A DNA stretch of 64,000 nt from Elephas maximus indicus (GCF_024166365.1 NC_064837.1:79417553-79481552), one strand, 5' to 3'. Positions 1 to 53,239 are shown, numbered from the stretch's first letter. A program made the numbers and translations. The notes: generated by a model not told the origin, from the sequence alone.

Positions 1-876
1 CACTAATTCGATAATAGACAAAAATCATCTTAGGTGAAGGGAAGGACAACACACAATACAGGTGAAGTCAGCACAAATGGACCAAAGCAAAGCAGTTTCC
101 TGAACACACCCAAACACTTTGAGGGACAGCTGGGTCCAGGACCATAATTTCAGGGGACATCTAGATCAATCGACATAACAAAGTTTATCAAGAAAACGTT
201 CTGCATCCCACTTTGGTGAGTGGTGCCTGGGGTCTTAAAAGCTTGCAAGCGGCCATCTAAGATGCGTCAGTTGGTCCCAACCCACTTGGAGCAAATGAGA
301 ATGAAGCACACCAAAAACACAAAGAAAATATTTGTTCAAGAGACAAAAACGTCCACATAAACCAGAGACTCCGTCAACCTGAGAGCAGAAGAACTACATG
401 GTGGCTGCCTACCACCAATGACCACACTGACAGGGAACACAACAGAGACTCAAGGACAGAGAGGGAGAAAACTGTGGAGCAGAACTCAAATTCAGGTAAA
501 AAGACCAGACTTAATGGTCTGACAGAGACTGGAAAAACCCCCAAAACTATGGCCCCCAGATGCTCTGTTAACCCAGAACTAAAACCGTTCCCAAAGCCCA
601 CTCTTCAGACAAAGATTAGACCGGACTATACAATATAAAATAAAGCTCAGATATATGAGACCAAATGTTCTGTGCAGAGGCAGGCTGAGAAGGCAGGAAG
701 GGACAGAACCTGGTTGAATGGATACAAGAAACCCAGAGTGGAAAAAGGGAGCGTGCTGTCACATTGTAGGGATTGCAACTAATGTTATGTAACAACATGG
801 TATAAATTTTTGTATGAGAAATTAACTTGAGCTGTAAACTTTCATCTAAAGCACAATAAATATATAAAATTAAAAA
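1..876 (+). mobile_element. L1 LINE 3' UTR, entering from the left edge
   Basis: Non-coding 3' end of an afrotherian L1 in sense orientation. The stretch containing GGTCTTAAAAGCTTGCAAGC (about 232-251) recurs in sense at 27.84 kb and in antisense at 29.57 kb, and the end resembles the other copies (GCACAATAAA about 851-860, then an A-rich tail). The 5' part lies outside the window, so its length and coding state are unknown. Confidence 0.8.
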
Positions 877-1320
877 GAATTCTGTTTTTGGTTTTCAACA
901 GTTTGATTATGTCTCAGCATGGATCTCCTTGGGTTTACACTATCTGGAGTTTGTCAAGCTTCTTATATGTCCAGATTCATGTTTTTCATCAAATTAGGAA
1001 AGTTTTCAGCCATTATTTTTTCAAATATTCTTTCTGCTCTTTCTCTTTCTCCTCTCCTTCTGGGACTCCCATAATGCATGTATTAGTCCCCTGAGTGATG
1101 TTCTACAGTTTTCTTATACTGTGTTCATTTTCCTTTATTCTTTTTTCTTTCCGTTTCTCTGAGTGGATCATTTCATTTGACTGATATTCAAATTCACGAA
1201 TTCGTTGTTTTCCCAGTTCAAGTCTGCTGTTGAGCCCCTCTAGTGAATTCTTAATTTCAGTTATGGTACTTTCCAGCTCCAGAATTTCTGTTTTTTAATA
1301 ATTTGCCTCTCCTAGTTAAT
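877..1320 (-). mobile_element. Old L1 fragment, antisense (5' UTR/ORF1 side)
   Basis: Pyrimidine-rich + strand whose wording (about 1190-1300, ending in a phrase about correcting expressions such as CTCTAGTGAATTC) matches the ORF1-proximal part of old mammalian L1s read in antisense. No long reading frame survives. Assignment to L1 is by recognition and the edges are approximate. Confidence 0.45.
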
Positions 1321-1436
1321 CTCATTTTTTGATGCTGGGAGTACTGGATCTCCACGTGCAAAACAATGAAGCTGGACTCACACTTCTCACCGTATATGAA
1401 AATTAACCCAAAATGAGTCAAACTTATTGCCAGAGC

Positions 1437-1620
1437 CAAACTCATTACCACTGAATCAATGCCAACTCACAGAGACCCTACAGGACAGAGGAGAACTGCC
1501 TCACAGGGTTTTCAATGCTGTAAACTTTACAGAAGCAGACTGCCACATCTTTCTCCTGAGGAGCAGCCTTTTAGTTAGCAGCTGAGTGCTTAACCACTTC
1601 CTCACCAGGGCTCCTAAAAT
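1437..1620 (-). mobile_element. AfroSINE, diverged
   Basis: Antisense copy with a worn body and an extra middle segment (about 1515-1560). The tail-side core CCAACTCACAGAGACCCTA and the head-side end CACCAGGGCTCC are recognisable. It is the most diverged SINE of the group and interrupts the L1. Confidence 0.6.
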
Positions 1621-1950
1621 GAGTCCATGGCCTAAATTTGAGAACTAAAACAATAGAACTCTTAGATCAACACATAGTGGTAATGCTTTGGGATCTAGTT
1701 TTCAATAATGGATTCTTAGATATGACACCAAAAGCATGACCAAGAAAAAACTTCATCAGAATGAAAAGACACTTAAGAAAATGAAAAGGCTAGTAACAGA
1801 CTGGTAGAAAATATTTTCAAAACATGTATCTGACAAAAGCCTCTTATATAGAATATACAGCAGAAGCCTTACAACTCAATAAGAAAAACAACCCAATTAA
1901 AACATGGAAAAGATTTGATATTTCATCAAAGATGATGTATAGGTCATAAA

Positions 1951-2121
1951 TAAAACCAAAAAAACCAAATCCGATGCTGTTGAGTCGATTCCGACTCATA
2001 GTGACCCTATAGGACAGAGTAGAGCTGCCCCACACAGTTTCCAAGGAGCACCTGGTGGATTCAAACTGCCGACCTTTTGGTTAGCAGCCGTAGCTCTTAA
2101 CCACTGTGCTACCAGGGTTTC
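1951..2121 (-). mobile_element. AfroSINE
   Basis: Well-preserved antisense copy. The + strand begins with the A-rich complement of its T/G-rich tail, passes GTCGATTCCGACTCATAG, and ends in the complement of the tRNA-like head (GCTACCAGGGTTTCC). The flanking GGTCATAAATAA (about 1942 and 2124) looks like a target-site duplication. Confidence 0.85.
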
Positions 2122-2631
2122 CAGGTCATAAATAAGTACATCAAAAAATGCTTGACATCATTAGCCACTGGGGAAATTCAAGTTAAAACCATTATTAAAT
2201 ACCTCTACACATCCAATATAAAGGCTAAAATTTCAAAGCCTGAGAGTTCCTAGTGTTGACAAAGATATGCAACAATTGGAATTATCATATCATAGTAGAA
2301 ATAGTAGAAATGTAAAATGGAACAACCATTTTGGAAAACATTTTGACTGAGATGAGTCAAAAGCTGTTCTACTTCTCATTGATATAAGTGATAAACACAT
2401 TGGCGGCCCCTGGAACTCTATACACATGACATCATAGGAAAATTTACATAATAGAGTGTTGGAACAAGTTACCTTCATAACAGTTCTCTTTTCTCTATCA
2501 ACACTGCAACCAAAACGATGTAAAATCGTATACTAAAACATGAAATGTGAGTTGTTATTGTCATTTTCTATAAAACAGTACCAAATTAATATCTCTTGAA
2601 AGTCCACAAAATTCTCACCACACAAACCTAG

Positions 2632-2780
2632 GATCCAAAAAAAACCCCACTGCCCTCAAGTCAATACAGGACAAAGTAGAACTGCCTCATGGGGTTTCCA
2701 AGACGCCCCTAGGCACATTTGAGCTGCCAACCTTTTGGTTAGCAGCCACGGCTCTCAACCCACTAGCTTCCAGGGTTTCC
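2632..2780 (-). mobile_element. AfroSINE, diverged
   Basis: Antisense copy with internal deletions. The segments GACAAAGTAGAACTGCCTCA and AACCTTTTGGTTAGCAGCC identify it. A 17-T run at about 2879-2897 lies 100 bp beyond and is not part of it. Confidence 0.75.
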
Positions 2781-3340
2781 AAACCTAGGATAGCAGTGAT
2801 TAAAACAGTACGAATGAGGCCCCAAATTCCTCAGCATTCTGGTTATCAAGTAAATCAAAGTGGAGTTCCTGCGTAGTTTTTTTTTTTTTTTTTTTTTAAC
2901 CCTTTTGGTCACCAGCTTCTTCCTTTTCCTTCCCAATCTCACATAGTATTTCCGTAACGATTGACTAGATCCTTTTAAGTTTCTCCACAGAATGGTAAAT
3001 TTCTAAAAGTCAGGGAACTTTGGCTTTAAGTGTTTATATGTCTTCTCCCGTCTCAGATCTTACCATGGGAGCAGATGTACGACAAATTTGTTGATCAAAC
3101 TAAATTTTGAACTGCTGAGCGACACGTCCAAAAGAAGGGCTATCTAGACCCGTGCTAAAACCGAAACTATAATAAGTCAATGTACGCCACCCATTGAGTA
3201 ATGCCGGTCAGTTTCGGGAAGCTGTGGATTCTTGGTGACAACTGAATATTCTCCGTCCCAACTTTCGTTTAAAGGAGGGGATTGGACCCGAATGTACACA
3301 CTACCACCAATTACCCTCGAGTTGACTCTAACTAGCCCAG

Positions 3341-3530
3341 GAGCCCTGGTGACAGTGGTTAAGAGCTTGGCTGCTAACCAAAAGGTTGGCAGTTCGAATC
3401 CAACAGCAGCTAGCTTCTTGGAAACCCACTGGGGCAGTTCTACTCTGTCCTACAGGGTCGCTATGAGTCGGAACCGACTGGACAGCAACAGGTTGCGTTT
3501 TTTTTTTGTTTGTTTTGTTTTTGGTTTAGT
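3341..3530 (+). mobile_element. AfroSINE next to the LYPLA1 promoter
   Basis: Sense copy with a clear tRNA-like head: GAGCCCTGGTGACAGTGG, then a B-box-like GTTCGAATCC at about 3392, and a T/G-rich tail. It ends about 160 bp upstream of the CpG island, making it the nearest mobile element to the LYPLA1 start region. Confidence 0.85.
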
Positions 3531-4051
3531 ATAACTGAAATGAAAATACAGCAAGTGCTCCACTGGTCTCTCCCAGTCCTTCCTAACGTTTAGAAACCAG
3601 CAGACCCCGGTTGCAGGAAATGGAATATCAGGGGTTGGATGTGATACCGTCCGGAGATAGCTCTTTTCACTGCACCACCAGAAGAGCGACACAAAGACAC
3701 GTTCGCAGCAAGGCCGCGCGCAAGCTGGGAGCGCCTCTCCCGGCCTCCCGACCGAGCATGCGCGGGGTCGGAGTTACGCCGGGCGAAGGGAAGGTCGGCT
3801 GCCGCCACGCGCCCGCCGCAGCCAGTCCGGGCCGAGGGCTGAGCTGGAACGTTGTGACCGCACAGGGAGAGCACGGCGGGGAGGGGAGGGGCCCCGCGGA
3901 CCGGCAGCGGGCTGCGCGGCGGCGGGCTGGCGCGCACGCGCCTGAGCGCGCGCCCGGTGGGGCGGGCCGGGATTCGGCGCTCTCACGCCCTTGGCCGCGG
4001 CCGGGCGCCGCTTTCCCTTCCGCTTCCGACGCGCGGTCGCCAAGCCGGTGT

Positions 4052-45279
<41,228 letters not shown>

Positions 45280-46955
45280 CGCCACCGAGAGGCCTTGTGT
45301 GGAAGTGCACCAGCGTCATTGCCATAGAGTAGAAGTCTGTACATGTGCCCAAACCTGAAACTTCTCATGTTTGCAGTGTTAAAATGTTTTGCAGATAAAT
45401 ACCAACAATAGACTAAATATTTCCTCCTGGGAAACTTCCGGTCTTTTAAGTTTCTAGACATGTATAATATGATCCAGAACATATTAGTATTAAAGTAAGT
45501 GAAGCAGCTAGCTTCTTTTTCCCACATGTAATTCAACAAAATAATAAAATACTGTAACTAGATTCTTTATTACATTATTTGAAATTTATTAGTATGCTTA
45601 ATGAAAATTTGTTCATGTATAAATGAGCACTGAAGATATAAACGGTTTATATATGCTGTGACTTAGACTGTGGGTTTATTCAAAAATTGCTTAGTCATCA
45701 TGCAGTGTCTGTATTTTTATATATGTGATGATTGTAATACAGAAGAGCAATGAGATGGTATTACGTTATTTCTAATCATAGGGATAATGCTTTTATGTGT
45801 CCATGAAAGAGTAATATTACTGCTCTTCTCAATTAATGGCCCTTCTATTCTGGGGACCAGGATTTTTTCATTTTCTTTTTTTTCTGATATCATTTAATGT
45901 TCTTTTCTCCTTTCTAGAAATGTGTTCTTTATCTGTCACAGCAGACCAAATGTTGGCCCTCTGCCACAGACACCTGCTGCCGGTGAATACTGTAATTCAA
46001 CGTTCTAAATCACAGACATGTGGGGTATTAAATACATTTATACTTACGTAGAGAAACCAGATATCACTCAAGACCTCTGCAGTACTTATTTTAGAAACTG
46101 TACTTTAGTCCAAATTTAGCCCTATTTAGTTATTAGAATCTTCAGTCCCAGAAACAGGAATAATTCTGTGGTTTTATTTATTTTTTGTAATCAGCTGGAA
46201 GAAAAATCAGGTCATATTCTATTATGTTCTGAAATACTTCAGACTTCAGTCTTAAAAATTGTGTCTTCTAAGATGATTTGGCCTAAGATGAGTCTCCTTG
46301 TAGAATTGGGTTTACTTGTTTTTGTGCATATGTTTGAAACCAATTACTGTGGGAAATTAGCAATCCATCAGAAAAATTTGCTTTATTTCTATCTGCCAAT
46401 GAATGTGTTTGAGATTTTGACTTAAGTCAAACAATTTTTGTGCAGACATAAAAATAGCAATGATTTATTCAGTCAGAATTTTCAGATTACTGATAGAAAT
46501 GATTTTAAAACGTATTTATGGACAATAAAGGTTAGTTAAAACGCTACACGTAGAGTGTAGTTACTAGGCAGTTTACTATGTAGCAGAAATGTATGCTTGA
46601 TACTTTTTAACTTAATTTTTCTGCTGTATTTCAGCTGATCAGAACAATGTTAGGAATGCATCTTTATAAATGGGTGCTAATTGATAATGGAAATGATTTA
46701 GTAATGTACTATATAGAATGTTAATAATGAAGCCATATGTTTATGTCTGGATTTTAAAATTTTGAACAATCATTTACTAAGTCACTTTCCTTTGTTCTAA
46801 AGAATATAAACTCTTGTTTCAGTTATACAAATCAGCAAAATCTTATTTATGGGAAATCTCTTATTCTGTTGAAATGTTTGCTGTAACGTGGGAAAATGTA
46901 AATCTTTTTTCACGATTTCTATTAATGTGAAATAAAATTTAATTCTGTCTCTTCT
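45280..46955 (+). other. LYPLA1: LYPLA1 3' UTR
   Basis: About 1.67 kb of AT-rich sequence without recognised repeats, unlike all the surrounding introns, which fits a retained untranslated region. It contains internal AATAAA motifs (45543, 46524) that could give shorter transcripts. AT-rich elements such as ATTTA occur but no specific control site can be claimed. Confidence 0.8.
46931..46936 (+). terminator. LYPLA1: Probable main poly(A) signal of LYPLA1
   Basis: AATAAA followed within about 30 bp by a GT-rich stretch (CTGTGACTGTTTTTCAGG). Position agrees with the roughly 2.4-2.5-kb mRNA known for the mammalian gene. Confidence 0.7.
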
Positions 46956-47237
46956 GTGACTGTTTTTCAGGTATTTTCTTATTTTAATGTTTGGGTTTCC
47001 TTTGCCATGAATGTCTCTGATGCAAAGGAGGAAAATAACGTAATCAGAAGAATATATACATTATGAGAGAAATTTTGGTGGTGGCATCATGGGTACGAAA
47101 TGGAACCAGGCATAAGAAAAGCATCACTCATTACTCAATTTTAGTGGCAAATAATTTTTAAAAAAATATCAGAGAGACCCAAGTCCAAACCTCCAAAATC
47201 GTTTTTTTTGTGTGTGTGTGTCCCTAACCTATTTAAG

Positions 47238-47402
47238 GAAACCCTGGTGGCGTAGTGGTTAAGAGCTGTGGCTGCTAACCAAAAGGTCGGCAATTTGAAT
47301 CCACCAGGCACCCCTTGGGAACCCCATGGAGCAGTTCTGCTCTGCCCAATAGGGTCGCTGTGAGTTGGAATCGACTCGATGGCAATGGGTTTTTTGTTTT
47401 TT
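47238..47402 (+). mobile_element. AfroSINE with perfect target-site duplication
   Basis: Sense copy from GAAACCCTGGTGGCGTAGTG to GGGTTTTTTGTTTTT. TAACCTATTTAAG at 47225-47237 and 47403-47415 is a perfect 13-bp duplication, so this is one of the youngest insertions here. Confidence 0.95.
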
Positions 47403-47415
47403 TAACCTATTTAAG

Positions 47416-48235
47416 AAGTTTTGTTTCCTGTTTGTCTTTTCCTCTTACATGGTGTTCACTGGGATTTTAAAATTTGTGGCATAAATCAGTTATCCAAATA
47501 GCATTTTCTTCCTTTATATCAACACTGATATCTGACTTTCATTCTGTTTCATGTTACTAAATGAAAGTGATCATAGTAATCGCATTACCCAAGATAGGAA
47601 TCCTTTCTCTTCTGTCTCTTAATCAGTCCTTCAACTACTGCTTTTGAACTGGGGATGACAGGCTCGCCTCGGTGAGGCTGCTTGTTCTGTGTTTTGGGTA
47701 GCGCTAATGGTAGGGAGAGGCTGTGCCACAAATACTGTCTCCAACTTTGACGTTATCTGCCACAGCAGCACCTTATTTCATGTGATAATCTTTAACTCAT
47801 CATCCTTTTTAAAATACTGTGGTCACAGCACAGTGCTAGTAGAGTGAAACCCGTGAAAGTTGGAAGCTGTCAGAGATGGAAAATTAAAATATTTTCCACT
47901 AAAACAAGTGATAGAAAAGTGGTAAGACTGCACACTGTCAAAAGTGGAAAACCTGCGAGACCTGGAAAACAAGGCAGTCCCCTCAAATTCTGGCTTTCCC
48001 AGATTTCACTGCAATACTTTATCAGTAGGTAAACCGAAAGATAACAGTAATTTGCTTAATTATTGCAGGTACTCTGATGGCTACTGTAAAAAGTAGATAC
48101 ATGATAGATTTACCACCCTCCTAACCACTATTTTTATTTTTATTTTTTTATTACATATTAAAAAAGGAAAAATTCAGTTTGATAAGCAACATATTCCAGG
48201 CAGTGTGCTAACAATTTTATATCCATAATTCGTAT
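47416..48235. other. Intergenic, nothing recognised
   Basis: No gene or clear repeat. A 62-codon open frame at 47844-48032 has no family resemblance. Confidence 0.45.
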
Positions 48236-48239
48236 AATC

Positions 48240-48345
48240 TTCACATCAATTTTTATTTTACAGGTAAGGAAACTGAAGTCTTGAGAGACAAAGTGGTCAC
48301 AGAGCTATTACGTGGAAGACCGAGGATTCAAATTGATGTGCCCAG
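48240..48345 (-). mobile_element. MIR SINE fragment
   Basis: Antisense MIR core: ACAGGTAAGGAAACTGAAGT through GAGCTATTACGTGGAAGACC. Confidence 0.6.
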
Positions 48346-48347
48346 CC

Positions 48348-48490
48348 TCAAATGGTAGAGGGTCAGTGAAAAAGAGGAAGACTCTCAATGACGTGGTTTG
48401 ACACAGTGGCTGTAACAATGGGTCCAAACAGCAATGATTGTGAGGGTGGCGCAGGCCTGGGAGTGCTTCATTTTTTTATACGTAGGACGG
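48348..48490 (+). mobile_element. RTE 3' fragment
   Basis: Short sense piece with GAAAAAGAGGAAGACTCTCA and GACACAGTGGCTGTAACAAT, the conserved RTE C-terminal coding end. No tail. Confidence 0.7.
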
Positions 48491-48717
48491 GCTGTTGCAC
48501 CTGACAGCATCCACTCAACATACCACTTACATAAGAATCCCAGCTCAGACCCTGCTTTCAAGAAGCCGGACCCAAGACATTTCTGTCTTAGAGAACTTAG
48601 AGTACTTGCCACTCTTTAACTTGTGAAGTTCTGTAAATACCTGCTTGAATGATGATATTTCAGTATATTGCCCCACCTGTTAAGGCATTTTAAACTCTAC
48701 TGGTGATTACATCCAAG

Positions 48718-48808
48718 AAAACCCTATGTCGCAAGCCTACTCTGTAGCGCACGGGGATATCATGGCTCAGAATCTACTCAACGTCTAGCAACCACAGCAA
48801 CAACAGCA
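48718..48808 (+). mobile_element. AfroSINE/RTE tail, diverged
   Basis: About 90 bp with a SINE-like body (AAAACCCTATGTCGCAAGCC) and the end CAACGTCTAGCAACCACAGC, a worn form of the shared tail. Confidence 0.5.
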
Positions 48809-48954
48809 CCTTAAGATAAAGATAGGAAACTATGAAGAGTAACGTTTTTGTCATTGCAGGTGATTCTTTTGCTCTCAGAGGACTTTCTGAAGTCACAGCC
48901 ATGGCTAGGGATACTGCCTTAGTCCATCCCAAGTACCCTAAGTATTATTACTTT

Positions 48955-49600
48955 TTAAAAATTCTTATTGTGCTTTAAGTGAAACTTTACAAATCAAGCG
49001 AGACTCTCATATGAAAATTTATAAATGCCTTGCTATATACTCCTGATTGCTCTCCCCCTAATGAGGCAGCACACTCCTTGCCTCGCTCTCTCTTTTCGTG
49101 TCCATTCGGCCAGCTTCTGACCCCCTGTACCCTCTCATCTGCCCTTCAGACAGGAGATGCCAACATAGTCTCATGTGTCTACTTGATCCAAGAAGCTCAT
49201 CCTTCACCAGTATCATTGTCTATCCCATAGTCCACTCCAATCCCTGTCTGAAGAGTTGGCTTTGGGGATGGTTCCTGTCTTGGGCTAACAGGAGGCCTGG
49301 GGACCATGACCTCCGGGGTCTTTCTATTCTCAGTTAGACCACTGAGTCTGGTCTTTTTATGAGAATTTGAGGTCTGCATCCCACTGCTCTCCTGCTCCAT
49401 CAGGGGTTCTCTGCTGTGTTCCCTGTCAGGACAGTCATCAGTTGTAGCTGGGCATAATCTAGTTCTTCTGGTCTCAGGCTAATGTAGCCTCTGCTTTATG
49501 TGGCCCTTTCTGCCTCTTGGGCTCATAATTACCTTGTGCCTTTGGTGTTCTTCCTTCTCCTTTGCTCCAGGTGGGTTGAGACCAATTGATGTATCCGAGT
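48955..49600 (-). mobile_element. L1 3' UTR, antisense
   Basis: Starts at the L1 end TTGTGCTTTAAGTGAAACTT and continues through the common 3' UTR (CCGGGGTCTTT... replaced here by CTCCGGGGTCTTTCTATTCT at 49311). Truncated at about 49600. Confidence 0.85.
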
Positions 49601-49869
49601 AACCTAAGTATTATTTACCTTCCCTCATAGTTTTGCTAAGTAAATAAGTGAACCAGGAAATTAAAAACGCTAAGTTCATATAGGTCCATAATTATCAACC
49701 AATCAAATAAGATCATGTCACCTAACCCCTTGTTTCTCTATCCATATACTTCTGTTTAGTGTCCCTCAAAGGTGAGGGCATTTAGCAGAATGGTTGAGAG
49801 ATTCAGTTCTGAAATGTAAATATATGAGATTAGTACTTGTAATTTTTATATATGAAATATTTTTACATT

Positions 49870-50430
49870 TTGTTGTTGTTAGGTGCCGTCGAGTCGTTTC
49901 CAACTCATAGCGACCCTATGCACAACAGAACGAAACACTGCCCGGTCCTGCGCCATCCTTACGGTCACTGTTAGGCTTGAGCCCATAGTTGCAGGCACTG
50001 TGTCAGTCCGTCCCATTGAGGGTCTTCCTCTTTCCCACTGACCCTGTACTTTACCAAGCATGATGTCCTTCTCCAGGGACTGGTCCCTGGAGATCTGATA
50101 ACATGTCCAAAGTATGTGAGATGTAGTGTCACCATCTTTGCTTCCAAGAAGCATTCTGGTTGTACTTCTTCTGAGGCTGTTTTGATCATTCTTTTGGCAG
50201 TCCATGGTATACTCAATATTCTTCACCGACACCACAACTCAAAGGCATTGATTCTTCGGCCTTCCTTATTCATTGTCCAGCTTTTGCATGCATATGAGGC
50301 AGTTGAAAACACTGTGGCTTGGGTCAGGCACACCTTAGTCCTCAAGGTGACGTCTTTGCTTTTTAACACTTCAAAGAGATCTCTTGCAGCCGATTTGCCC
50401 GATGCAATGTGTCTTTTTGATTTTTTTAAT
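49870..50430 (-). mobile_element. RTE/BovB-like LINE, 3' 0.55 kb
   Basis: Antisense, from the tail complement (TTGTTGTTGTTAGGTGCCGT, 49870) through the C-terminal coding region (118-residue frame 49879-50235 with VKNIEYTMDCQKN and GRTDTVPATMGSS) to about 50430. 5' truncated, with frame breaks. Confidence 0.87.
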
Positions 50431-52060
50431 ATTTACATGGGAAGCAGTTATTTATGAAATATATATGAAATACTTTTCTATTTTAAATATTTTTACATGT
50501 GACATATTTATGTATGAAATATTTTATGTAAGAAATAATTTTATAGATGAAATGATTTTATGAAATAGTTTTATATATGAAATATTTTATAATATATTTA
50601 TACATGAACTATTTAACTTATGAAATATTTTACATGTGGAATATTTTTACATATGAAATATTTTCACACAGCAATATATTTATAGATGAAATATTTTATA
50701 TAAATGATTTTATATAAGAAATATTTTCAAACAAGAAATAATTTCTTATATGAAATGTTTTTATATGTAACTTTTTATATGTGAAATGTTTTCATATATG
50801 AAGTAGTTTTTTTTTTAATTTTTGAGTGAAACTTTACAAATCAAGTCAGTCTCATACAAAAATTTATATGCACCTTGCTCTGTACTCCTAGTTGCCCTCC
50901 CAGTAATGAGACAGCACACTCCTCTCAGCGCTCTATTTTCATGTCCATTTAGTCAGCTCCTGACCCCCTCTGCCTTTTCATCTCCCCTCCTGCCCACATA
51001 GTCTCATGTCTCTACTTGATTCCAAGAAGTTCACTCCTCACCAGTATCATTTTCTATCTTATAGTCCAGTCCAATCCCTGTCTGAAGAGTAGGCTTTGGG
51101 AATGGTTCCTGTCTCGGGCTAACAGAAGGTCTGGGGACCATGACCTCCGGGGTCCCTGTAGTCTCAATGAGATATGAAGTAGTTTTATATATGAAATGAT
51201 TTTTATATATAACATGTTTTTATATAAGACATGTTTTTCTATAAGTACATTTTTAATCATGAAATTTTTATGCAAGCAATATTTTAATAAAATATATGAA
51301 ATATATACATATATGAAAAATATGACATCTTTATAAATGATATTTTAACAAAAGAAATATATATTAGATTAAAATTAAGTATATTAACGTGAAATAATCT
51401 TACATATCAAATATTTTTATGTATGAAATATTTTGTGTGGAAAACATCTTTATATGTGACACATGTCTTTATGTGTGAAACATCTCTATGGCGAACACGT
51501 CTTTATATATAAAACTCCATTACGTGTGAAACACGGCCTTTTGCGTGTAACATGTCTTTAAGTCAATCATGTCTTTATGTGTGAAACACGTTTTTTTGCG
51601 TGAAACATGTCTCTACGCGTGAAACACGTCTTTATGTTGGGACACATCTTTATTTTGAAACATCTTTATGATGAAACAGGTCATTATGTTAAAACGTGTT
51701 TATATTGAAACATCTATTTGTGAAACTCATCTTTATGTGCGAAACACGTCTTTATGTCGAAACAAGTCTTTATGTTGAAACGAGTCTTTATGTTGAAACA
51801 AGTCTTTTATGGGAAGCACTTTATATTGAAATGTCTATTTGTGAAACTTGTCTTTTTTATTAAACACAACTTTATGTGTGAAAAATGTTTTTATATGTGA
51901 AACAAGATTTTATGTCTGAAACATCTTTTTGTGTGAAACATGGAAGTATAAAACACATATGAAATATATAAGAAATATAGTTTAATTGAAATATATTTAT
52001 ATATGAAACATAGTTATATATAAAATATTTTTATATATGAAAAATTTGATATAAGATATA
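50431..52060. repeat. AT-rich decayed tandem array, interrupted by L1
   Basis: Imperfect repeats of roughly 17-25 bp built on ATGAAATATTTTTATAT (left and right parts) and, at about 51430-51930, on a less AT-rich form GTGTGAAACACGTCTTTATG. Units are too diverged for exact counting. An antisense L1 3' end (50812-51165) is inserted: array text resumes after it (ATATGAAGTAGTTTT occurs on both sides). The right end is the sharp boundary to the GC-rich MRC2-derived block. Confidence 0.8.
50812..51165 (-). mobile_element. L1 3' end inserted in the AT-rich array
   Basis: Antisense L1 3' UTR starting at a 9-T run and the L1 end AATCAAGTCAGTCTCATAC. ATATGAAGTAGTTTT lies on both sides (50796 and 51172), a clean target-site duplication of about 15 bp. 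Confidence 0.88.
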
Positions 52061-52575
52061 CTGCTTGGCTAGCAGCCGGGAAGGGGGAACCTGGGAGGCC
52101 TGGCGAAGGAAAGATGGCTCCTAAGTCACACACTTGGCACCCTGCCATTTATTCACTCAGTCACACCTGATTCCCTTCCCGAGCTCCCTGAACGTCTTCT
52201 GGAATCCACGGGCCAGGAGCACAAAGAGAGGAAGATACATCCCCACCAAGGGCACCCCTCTTTCTCCTAGAGGAGACAGACAAGTATGGCGTGTGCCAGC
52301 AAAGAGGGAGCCGTGACAGCAGATGGGGTGCACAGAGGGCGCGGGCTTCACCCAGCAGCCTCAGCTCATGATGACTGTGCAGGACTCAGGGGGCAGTCGC
52401 CCCCATCTCCTTGTTCTCTGCTGCCTCTGGGTAATGGTTTCCCTGGGGTCAGGGGTGAGGAGCTCTGCTTCCTCCCAACACCACCCACTCTCCTGCCCTA
52501 CACCTCCCCAGGAACAGAGCAGGAGGACAGGAGGGTGCCTGTGAGGCTGCAGGGCAGCCCCAGAAACACCCTCGC
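52061..52575 (-). pseudogene. MRC2-derived intron or flank, left edge of the block
   Basis: GC-rich sequence beginning abruptly after the AT-rich array. Probably the intron after the CTLD2 end exon. No CTLD3 exon is recognisable, so the duplicated block stops or decays here. Confidence 0.5.
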
Positions 52576-52683
52576 CTTCCGGCAGCCGTGGTCCTCTGTG
52601 GCAGTGCCCTGGCTCAGCTGATCTGCCTTCTTGCAGATGGACGGCAAGGACTGGTTACAGGGGCTGTCATTCCAGCGACCCTC
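52576..52683 (-). pseudogene. MRC2: MRC2 pseudo-exon, end of CTLD2
   Basis: Encodes GRWNDSPCNQSLPSICKKAD then QLSQGTATEDHGCRK, with the lectin-domain WND motif and both cysteines kept. Acceptor CCCTAG is intact, but the donor reads GC (AAG|GCGAGG) where GT is expected. This is the best-preserved exon. Confidence 0.93.
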
Positions 52684-53239
52684 CTAGGGACACAGGGTTG
52701 GGAGAGTCTCAGGACCCGCACTCCCAAATCTCCCAACCCCTCAGCGAACCTGATCTCTAGGCCTGGCCCTGCCTCTGCCTTGCTGTGTGTGATTCTGAGT
52801 CTGTGTCCCAGACGGGAAAATGCAGACAGCCGGATTATCCTAGTCTGTAGGCCCCACAGGGCTGATGAGAGCACAAATGAAGGAATGGATGTGCAAGCGC
52901 CCTGAAACTGACACACACTCTCTAAAAGGGGAGGGGGAGGTTCTTTCAAATTACTTGTAGCCCATTTTATAAAGGTCAAGGACAAACCCATTGCAGGACA
53001 GACAGATGGGATGCCCAGTTTGGAAGGTGTCCAGTTAGTACCTGTACACCCAGGGTGGGCAGAACCCTGCGAAACCAGAGTCGAATCTCAGCTAACGAAG
53101 CTGAAGAGGAGTTTAGTCCTCAGCCCCTAATCCACTAGCCTTCCTCAGCGCCCACAGCCTCCCTGCTAGCAGTTTCCCTGCCTTAAACCCCCGCCCTAGG
53201 GCAGAGGTGTTTGTACTCCTGGCACCAAAGAGAATGCCT

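Larger units (their letters stand above)
1330..2500 (+). mobile_element. Old L1 ORF2 3' fragment, broken by two AfroSINEs
   Basis: Sense-strand remnant of the distal L1 ORF2, seen at 1330-1435, 1620-1950 and 2125-2500. It is full of stops. Two antisense AfroSINEs (1437-1620 and 1951-2121) split it, which dates the L1 as older than the SINEs. Confidence 0.6.

Noticed and set aside
3341..3420. tRNA gene
   Set aside because: The tRNA-like head has A- and B-box-like sequence but no cloverleaf that I can fold, and it continues into an AfroSINE body.
50431..52060. Replication origin or matrix attachment region
   Set aside because: AT richness alone is not evidence. The region is explained as a decayed tandem array.
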